A DNA stretch of 64,000 nt, from assembly GCF_042650885.1 (NCBI RefSeq), contig NZ_JBHSBU010000001.1:4526001-4590000 (forward strand), read 5' to 3'. The translations under genes and the position numbers were made by a program. Positions within the stretch are counted from its first letter, which is position 1. Each line of letters starts with the position of its first letter. The notes under the pieces are model-generated. The model worked only from the letters and a program-made list of their open reading frames with translations. It was not told the origin of the DNA and searched no databases. The DNA is from Chitinimonas_A lacunae (lineage in GTDB: Bacteria > Pseudomonadota > Gammaproteobacteria > Burkholderiales > Chitinimonadaceae). Shown here in pieces: positions 59,614-64,000 of the stretch.

Positions 59614-60381
59614 TCAGTCTATCCGCACCGAAGGCAGCGAAGCGCTGCGGGTGCCGGCAAGCGGCAGGTTGTCCTGGCGGTGGTAGCTGTAGACCAGCGA
59701 ATGCTTGGTCTGGTCGGTGCGATTCCAGCCGGCCGCGTGGAAGGTCATCGCATGGAAGAACACCACATCACCGGGTTCGAGGCTGGTGAAATGCGCCTGC
59801 TCGATCAGGGCCCGGTTCTGTGGCAGATCGGTGCGCAGAAAGGCCCGTTCATCAAAGCATTCGGCTGGCAGGTCGAGCTGATTGCTGCCAGGCAGAAAGC
59901 CGAGGCTGCCGTTTTCCGGGTATTCGCGGCCCAGCGCCAGCCAGACCGAGACCAGATCGGGGGTCTCGAAAGCCCAGTAGCGGATATCGCGATGCCAGCG
60001 GGTCTCGCTCGAAAAGGCCGGCTGCTTCGACATCAGGCTGTTGTGATGGGCCTGGGTCAGGGCGATCGGTCCGCCATCCAACAGCTGGCGTACCCGCTCG
60101 GTCACGGCCCGATGGAGCGCCCAGCGCTGAAAGGCTTCGTCACGCTCGAATACCTGCAATAAGCGGCGGGCGGTGCGGCCACCTTCGGCGTCACGCGATC
60201 TGGGCGCACCGGGGTAGTTGGTGTCGGCCTCGTATTCGATCGGGGCGATATGTTGTTCGAGATGGCGGCGGGCCACCGTCAGGATATCGGCGCGCAGCGC
60301 CGGATCGGCCAAACCGCGCACGATCAGGAAACCACGCGACCGGAATTCGGCGACTTGCTCGGGAGAGAACGGAACAGACAT
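59614..60381 (-). CDS. Phytanoyl-CoA dioxygenase (PhyH) family protein
   Basis: Non-heme Fe(II)/2-oxoglutarate dioxygenase, 255 residues. The iron ligands are in RWHRDIRYWAFETPD (HRD) and VFFHAMTFHAAGWNRTDQTK; the oxoglutarate-binding Arg probably follows. NGSLGFLPGSNQLDLPAECF is typical of the PhyH group. PhyH relatives hydroxylate fatty acyl-CoAs, small metabolites or antibiotics; the substrate here is unknown. Single gene, with a terminator directly after it. Confidence 0.86.
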   Translation of the reverse strand: MSVPFSPEQVAEFRSRGFLIVRGLADPALRADILTVARRHLEQHIAPIEYEADTNYPGAPRSRDAEGGRTARRLLQVFERDEAFQRWALHRAVTERVRQLLDGGPIALTQAHHNSLMSKQPAFSSETRWHRDIRYWAFETPDLVSVWLALGREYPENGSLGFLPGSNQLDLPAECFDERAFLRTDLPQNRALIEQAHFTSLEPGDVVFFHAMTFHAAGWNRTDQTKHSLVYSYHRQDNLPLAGTRSASLPSVRID

Positions 60382-60496
60382 GGCGGTCCTGCTTGGCGAT
60401 GGAAAACGACACGGCCAAATGGCGACGCGGTCCGGGTGGACCGCGTCTTTGCCGAGTCGGGGCCAATTCTACTCCGCCGCTGGGCGGGCTGAAAGG

Positions 60497-61321
60497 CTAC
60501 ATGGCCTCGAAAACCATCCGGCCATTGAGCGGCTGGACCGGCCGGGCATTCATTGGGAAATGGCGGCGGAATTGGGTCAGTTGCGCCGAAGACATATCGA
60601 CCGGCTGCTTCAGGATGATCCAGCGCACCCCTTCCGAGCACGGCGGCGTGGTCAGGGAACCCATCAGCGTGTAGTAGTTGAGCCGTTCGGGCAGCAGGCT
60701 CGCCGGACTGATCATCCGCTCTTCATAGATACGGCTCTCGCCATGCTCGGACGGCAGGCGCGAGAACAGGGTATCGATCAGACCGTGTTCGCGCCCCGGC
60801 TGGAACAGCACCGCCACCACTGCCAGCGCTCCCTCGGCGTTCTTGTGCACCAGATGGGCCACCATGGCGTAGTGCTTGCCACGAATCTGCTCTTCGCTCG
60901 GAGTATGGAAGTGGAACTGCTTGAGCTCGAACTTATCGCCGAACGCTTCGAGAAAGCTGCCCGGATCGATATTGACCTGGATGGTATGGCCGTTATTGAT
61001 CAGTTGCAGCTTGCTCAGGCCATAGCTGAATTTCAGCGATTCGAGCTGCTGTGGCGTGGCTGAGGTGATATTGACCGGCGACTGCGCCTTGCCTTCCCGG
61101 CACAGCGAATAGGCTGGATTCATCATGCCCCATTCGTTCGGACCGGTCTTGACCCCCTGGTAGCTCCAGTGATGCGGGTCCTCCTCATGGGGGGCGGCCT
61201 TATGGCCCTTGACGGCTTTGCCGCTGGCGGGCTTGGGGACTTCGAGCGCCTGGACGGGCAGACATAGGCCAGCGAGGGTGAGGCTGGCGATCAGGGTGCG
61301 GCCTAGGGCGGAATACAGCAT
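60497..61321 (-). CDS. Periplasmic alpha-type carbonic anhydrase
   Basis: Zinc enzyme for CO2/bicarbonate exchange, 274 residues. Signal peptide about 1-25 (LCLPVQA). Alpha-class motifs are present: HHWSYQGVK near the start, GKAQSPVNI, FELKQFHFHTPSEEQIRGKH (two zinc His, then the third in YAMVAHLVHK), and SLTTPPCSEGVRWIILKQPV. Start ATG 61321 follows GGAGAGAGGACAAACC. No partner genes nearby. The enzyme should act in the periplasm. Confidence 0.93.
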   Translation of the reverse strand: MLYSALGRTLIASLTLAGLCLPVQALEVPKPASGKAVKGHKAAPHEEDPHHWSYQGVKTGPNEWGMMNPAYSLCREGKAQSPVNITSATPQQLESLKFSYGLSKLQLINNGHTIQVNIDPGSFLEAFGDKFELKQFHFHTPSEEQIRGKHYAMVAHLVHKNAEGALAVVAVLFQPGREHGLIDTLFSRLPSEHGESRIYEERMISPASLLPERLNYYTLMGSLTTPPCSEGVRWIILKQPVDMSSAQLTQFRRHFPMNARPVQPLNGRMVFEAM

Positions 61322-61422
61322 GGTTTGTCCTCTCTCCTTGAAATATCCCCTACTGTAGTTCGGCACCGGGTGACTGACCAGCCGACGCTATAATCGGTCC
61401 TTCTGTTCCGGGCATTCAGACC

Positions 61423-61941
61423 ATGTCACTTGCCATCCATCAGCCGCTGCCCCTGAGCTGGTTGCCGTCCGCTACCCCCACCCTGGCTGGCGACGCCATT
61501 ACCTTGTTGCGTGCCCTGGCCATTATCGACCAGCTACCCGTCCGGCATGACGATGAGCAGGATGAACGCTGGCGCGAGCTCGAGGCACGGGTCGATCTCT
61601 GCCTGTTGATGCTGGGACGGCTGCTGGCGCGCGATGGCGCGGCGCCCGAGTCGACGACCACCGCCCTGTCGGGCAGCCAGGTGAGCTGGCTCAGTGCCGA
61701 CCCGCCGGCGCCGGGCAGTGTCGGCGTACTGGCCCTCTATCTGTCACAGGCATTGCCCTTGCCCCTGTATCTCGATGCCCGGGTCACGGAGGTCGCTGCC
61801 GTGGTCGAGGGCCGCTGGCAGGTCGAGGCACAGTTTCTGATCGAAGCCGAGGAGTTGCAGGATTGGCTCGACAAGACCGTCTTCCGCTACCATCGCCGCG
61901 AAATCTCACAAAGGAAAAAACATGCCGACGACGCTGCCTGA
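61423..61941 (+). CDS. Putative atypical PilZ-like protein
   Basis: A 172-residue soluble acidic protein. It starts MSLAIHQPLPLSWLPSATPT, has a helical stretch (ITLLRALAIIDQLP, RWRELEARVDLCLLMLGRLL), then a beta-rich part with LYLDARVTEVAAVVEGRWQV and ends ELQDWLDKTVFRYHRREISQ. This pattern resembles unorthodox PilZ proteins of betaproteobacteria, but the usual RxxxR c-di-GMP motif is not obvious, so c-di-GMP binding is not supported. The last 20 bases overlap ung, so the two are coupled. Confidence 0.5.
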   Translation: MSLAIHQPLPLSWLPSATPTLAGDAITLLRALAIIDQLPVRHDDEQDERWRELEARVDLCLLMLGRLLARDGAAPESTTTALSGSQVSWLSADPPAPGSVGVLALYLSQALPLPLYLDARVTEVAAVVEGRWQVEAQFLIEAEELQDWLDKTVFRYHRREISQRKKHADDAA

Positions 61942-62593
61942 AGCCTGGCGCGACTGGCTGGCTGCCGAAACCAGTCAGGACTATTGGCGCGAACTGCACG
62001 CCTTTCTCGATAAGGAGCTGACTGCCGGGAAGACCATCTACCCGCCGCGTCCGCGCTGGTACGCTGCCCTGGAGGCGGTAGCCCCCGCTGAGGTCAAGGT
62101 GGTGATCCTGGGGCAGGACCCCTACCATGGCCCGGGCCAGGCCCATGGCCTGAGCTTTTCAGTGCCGGCTGGCGTCGCCTTGCCGCCGTCGTTGCGCAAT
62201 ATCTTCAAGGAAATCTCGCAGGAATTCGGCAAGGCGCCGCAAAGCGGCGACCTGAGCAATTGGGCCAAGCAAGGGGTGCTGCTGCTCAACAGCGTCCTGA
62301 CCGTCGAAGCCGGCCGGGCCGGTTCGCACCAGAAGCGCGGCTGGGAGCGCTTTACCAATGCCCTGATCGCCCGGCTGGCACTGGAGCGCGAAGGGGTGGT
62401 GTTCATGCTGTGGGGCGCCTATGCCGAAGCCAAGGCCACTCTGATCGACCCGGCCCGCCATCTGGTGCTGCGCAGCCCGCATCCTTCGCCCTTGTCGGCC
62501 CATCGCGGTTTCTTCGGCAACGGTCACTTTGCTGCCGCCAATGCCTATCTGGCTGAACACGGCGTCGAACCCATTGATTGGACTGGTGTTTAG
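61922..62593 (+). CDS. ung: Uracil-DNA glycosylase (family 1)
   Basis: Removes uracil from DNA. The 223-residue protein has the catalytic-water loop ILGQDPYHGPGQAHGLSFSV (Asp in GQDPYHG), LLLNSVLTVEAGRAGSHQKR, GWERFTNALI and the DNA-intercalation loop HPSPLSAHRGFFG. Length and motifs are standard. ATG 61922 overlaps the preceding gene by 20 bases. A hairpin with CGGCCCGCT/AGCGGGCCG arms follows. Confidence 0.96.
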   Translation: MPTTLPEAWRDWLAAETSQDYWRELHAFLDKELTAGKTIYPPRPRWYAALEAVAPAEVKVVILGQDPYHGPGQAHGLSFSVPAGVALPPSLRNIFKEISQEFGKAPQSGDLSNWAKQGVLLLNSVLTVEAGRAGSHQKRGWERFTNALIARLALEREGVVFMLWGAYAEAKATLIDPARHLVLRSPHPSPLSAHRGFFGNGHFAAANAYLAEHGVEPIDWTGV

Positions 62594-62631
62594 TCTTTCC
62601 GGCCGCTGTTGTTTCTGTGGCGCCACACTAA

Positions 62632-62666
62632 CGGCCCGCTTAACTTGGCTGGACAAGAGCGGGCCG
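62632..62666 (+). terminator. Hairpin after ung, possible terminator
   Basis: CGGCCCGCT (62632-62640) pairs with AGCGGGCCG (62658-62666) over a 17-base loop. No clean T run follows, so termination is uncertain. Confidence 0.35.
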
Positions 62667-62864
62667 GTCTGCTTAATCTGCTAGCTCCCGATTTGGCCGA
62701 AAACAAGAAAAATCGATGCCGGTGGACCACCGGCCGGGCCTGATCGCTTCCTGTCCGGTCACGACGACCGGGATTCCCCCCGCGTTTGCTGTGTATGGAG
62801 CGGCCAATGGTGCGCCGGCCGTAGCACTGATGTGCGCACTTATTGAGAGAGAGTGATTGAAAGC

Positions 62865-64000
62865 ATGACTGTTAAGCGCATTTCCCTGTTGATTGCCATG
62901 CTGGCTGCCAATGGCGTCTGGGCCGCTGATAAGCTGGATCTGGACCTCGGTCTGCTGGCCAACCGTGAATTCACCCAGAGCCGTGCCGCCCATAAGCTGT
63001 ACGGCGACCGCGCCGAAGCCGCCCCGGTCCGCGCCATCGTCCGTGTCGAGGGCGAAGGTCTGGCGCAATTGAAGGCGCTGGGAGTCAAGGTCCGCACCGT
63101 GGTCGGCGATATCGCCACCATCGAAGTACCGGCCAACCGGGTAGCGCAACTGAACGAAGTCCCCGGCCTGGTCTACGCCGAAGCCGCCCGGCCGATGAAG
63201 GCCTCGCTGTCCGAGAGCGTGGCTGCCACCGGCGCCAGCAAGCTCTACAACTGGGACGGCACCGTCTATAGCGGCGCCACCGGTAAGAATGTGATCGTGG
63301 GCGTGGTCGATACCGGCGTCGATTACCGCCATCCGGATTTCCTCAAAGCCGACGGCACCACCCGTCTGCTGGGCCTGTGGGATATGGACGCTCAGGGTAC
63401 CGGCTACGACGCGACCTTTGACTATGGCGTGTTCTGCACCCCGTCGATGCTCAACCTCGGCATTGCCGAAGGCCGCTATTCCACCAGCTGTACCCATCGC
63501 GACACCCAAGGTCACGGCACTCACGTGGTCAGCACCGCCGCCGGTAACGGCAACGCCACCCCGGCCGGTCAGCCGCGCATGGCTGGTGTCGCCCCCAATG
63601 CCGACCTGCTGGTGGCGTCGCTGGGCGCCAACCACTGGGACGACGCCAGCATTCTCGACGCTGTTGCCCTGATCAAGACCCACGCTGCCAAGCTCGGCCG
63701 TCCGGCCGTGGTCAACCTGTCGCTGGGCGGCCTGGGCGGCCCGCGCGATGGCACCTCGAATTTCGAGCGCGGTATGTCGGCCCTGACCGGCCCGGGCTTT
63801 GTGATCGTTGCCGCCGCTGGTAACGAGAGCAACGACCAGATCCGCGCCACCGCGCCGATCGCTCAAGGCGAGACTGTCACCACCGTCTATTACTCGCCGC
63901 TTGCCCGTTCGCGTATCGATATGTGGTATCCGGGCGCCAACAGCTATGCCACCAAGTTGCAGGCCAAGGTCGACGGCAAGGTGGTGTGCGAGACCGAATT
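62865..64000 (+). CDS. S8-family (subtilisin-like) secreted serine protease, 3' end outside window
   Basis: The reading frame from ATG 62865 is open to the right edge, so only the first 378 residues are visible. Signal peptide about 1-21 (MLAANGVWA), then an inhibitor-like propeptide (RAIVRVEGEGLAQLKALGVK, TIEVPANRVAQLNEVPG), then the protease domain: the catalytic Asp in VVDTGVDYRHPDF (Asp149) and the catalytic His in RDTQGHGTHV (His217). The catalytic Ser (GTSMA/P) lies beyond the window. GVAPNADLLVASLG, VVNLSLGGLGGPRDG and VIVAAAGNE are conserved S8 segments. Probably an extracellular protease; further C-terminal domains cannot be seen. Confidence 0.92.
   Translation, partial: MTVKRISLLIAMLAANGVWAADKLDLDLGLLANREFTQSRAAHKLYGDRAEAAPVRAIVRVEGEGLAQLKALGVKVRTVVGDIATIEVPANRVAQLNEVPGLVYAEAARPMKASLSESVAATGASKLYNWDGTVYSGATGKNVIVGVVDTGVDYRHPDFLKADGTTRLLGLWDMDAQGTGYDATFDYGVFCTPSMLNLGIAEGRYSTSCTHRDTQGHGTHVVSTAAGNGNATPAGQPRMAGVAPNADLLVASLGANHWDDASILDAVALIKTHAAKLGRPAVVNLSLGGLGGPRDGTSNFERGMSALTGPGFVIVAAAGNESNDQIRATAPIAQGETVTTVYYSPLARSRIDMWYPGANSYATKLQAKVDGKVVCETE

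Noticed and set aside
62673..63866. 397-codon minus-strand ORF opposite the S8 protease
   Set aside because: The plus strand has the signal peptide and the catalytic Asp and His of a subtilase; the minus ORF is a shadow frame.

Overview
The window is GC-rich, almost fully coding, and reads as a chromosomal segment of a free-living betaproteobacterium. The order rpsB-tsf-pyrH-frr-uppS-cdsA-dxr-rseP-bamA-skp-lpxD-fabZ-lpxA-lpxB-rnhB, the lolA-rarA pair, an Fnr-type regulator, a MerR-controlled leucine-degradation (liu) cluster, flagellar motA/motB and several orphan periplasmic binding proteins all fit that group. A Neisseriales/Chitinimonas-like relative is my guess from gene content only; nothing here fixes genus or species. 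No rRNA, tRNA, CRISPR array, insertion sequence or prophage was seen.

Layout. 1-3.8 kb: 3' end of an Fnr-type regulator, lolA, rarA, a small FeoC-like protein and an acetyltransferase. 4-11.8 kb: a secreted endonuclease/phosphatase-family protein, three orphan periplasmic solute-binding proteins (two are tandem paralogues), an FAD-linked 2-hydroxyacid dehydrogenase, an HD phosphohydrolase and a DUF2185 (Imm33-like) protein. 12-18 kb: a leftward glycerol-type cluster (FGGY kinase, GlpD, alkyl-DHAP-synthase-like flavoprotein) with a divergent AraC regulator. 18.2-20.8 kb: a porin-like protein with a short PstS-like protein, then an SRPBCC protein. 21.3-33 kb: leftward liu/acyl-CoA degradation cluster (liuD, liuC, liuB, GNAT, acyl-CoA dehydrogenase, MaoC, a binding protein, SDR, thiolase, liuA, liuR) with a good LiuR operator in front of liuA. 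33-38.6 kb: MBL hydrolase, EamA transporter, PAS-GAF histidine kinase and two acetyltransferases. 38.7-53.3 kb: translation, isoprenoid, phospholipid, outer-membrane assembly and lipid A genes, starting from a strong promoter and structured leader. 53.3-57.3 kb: motA, motB, a membrane-anchored methyltransferase and an HDOD-GAF protein. 57.3-64 kb: a hexanucleotide microsatellite, SpoU methyltransferase, second EamA transporter, PhyH dioxygenase, alpha-carbonic anhydrase, a PilZ-like protein overlapping ung, and the 5' part of an S8 secreted protease that leaves the window.

How genes work together. The liu genes convert leucine-derived isovaleryl-CoA to HMG-CoA; the HMG-CoA lyase is not in the window. 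The glp-type trio would phosphorylate a polyol and oxidise the product, feeding DHAP metabolism. The 38.7-53.3 kb block links ribosome supply to envelope building: UppS and Dxr (isoprenoids), CdsA (phospholipid), RseP (sigma-E signalling), BamA/Skp (outer-membrane proteins) and LpxD/A/B (lipid A).

The least expected signal is a family of about ten related AT-rich intergenic repeats (roughly 30-40 bp each, both orientations) scattered from 2.8 to 59.6 kb, always in or at the edge of gene gaps and often just after a stop codon. A second, GC-rich palindromic (REP-like) family occurs as an inverted pair near 24.3 kb with a related hairpin near 20.97 kb.
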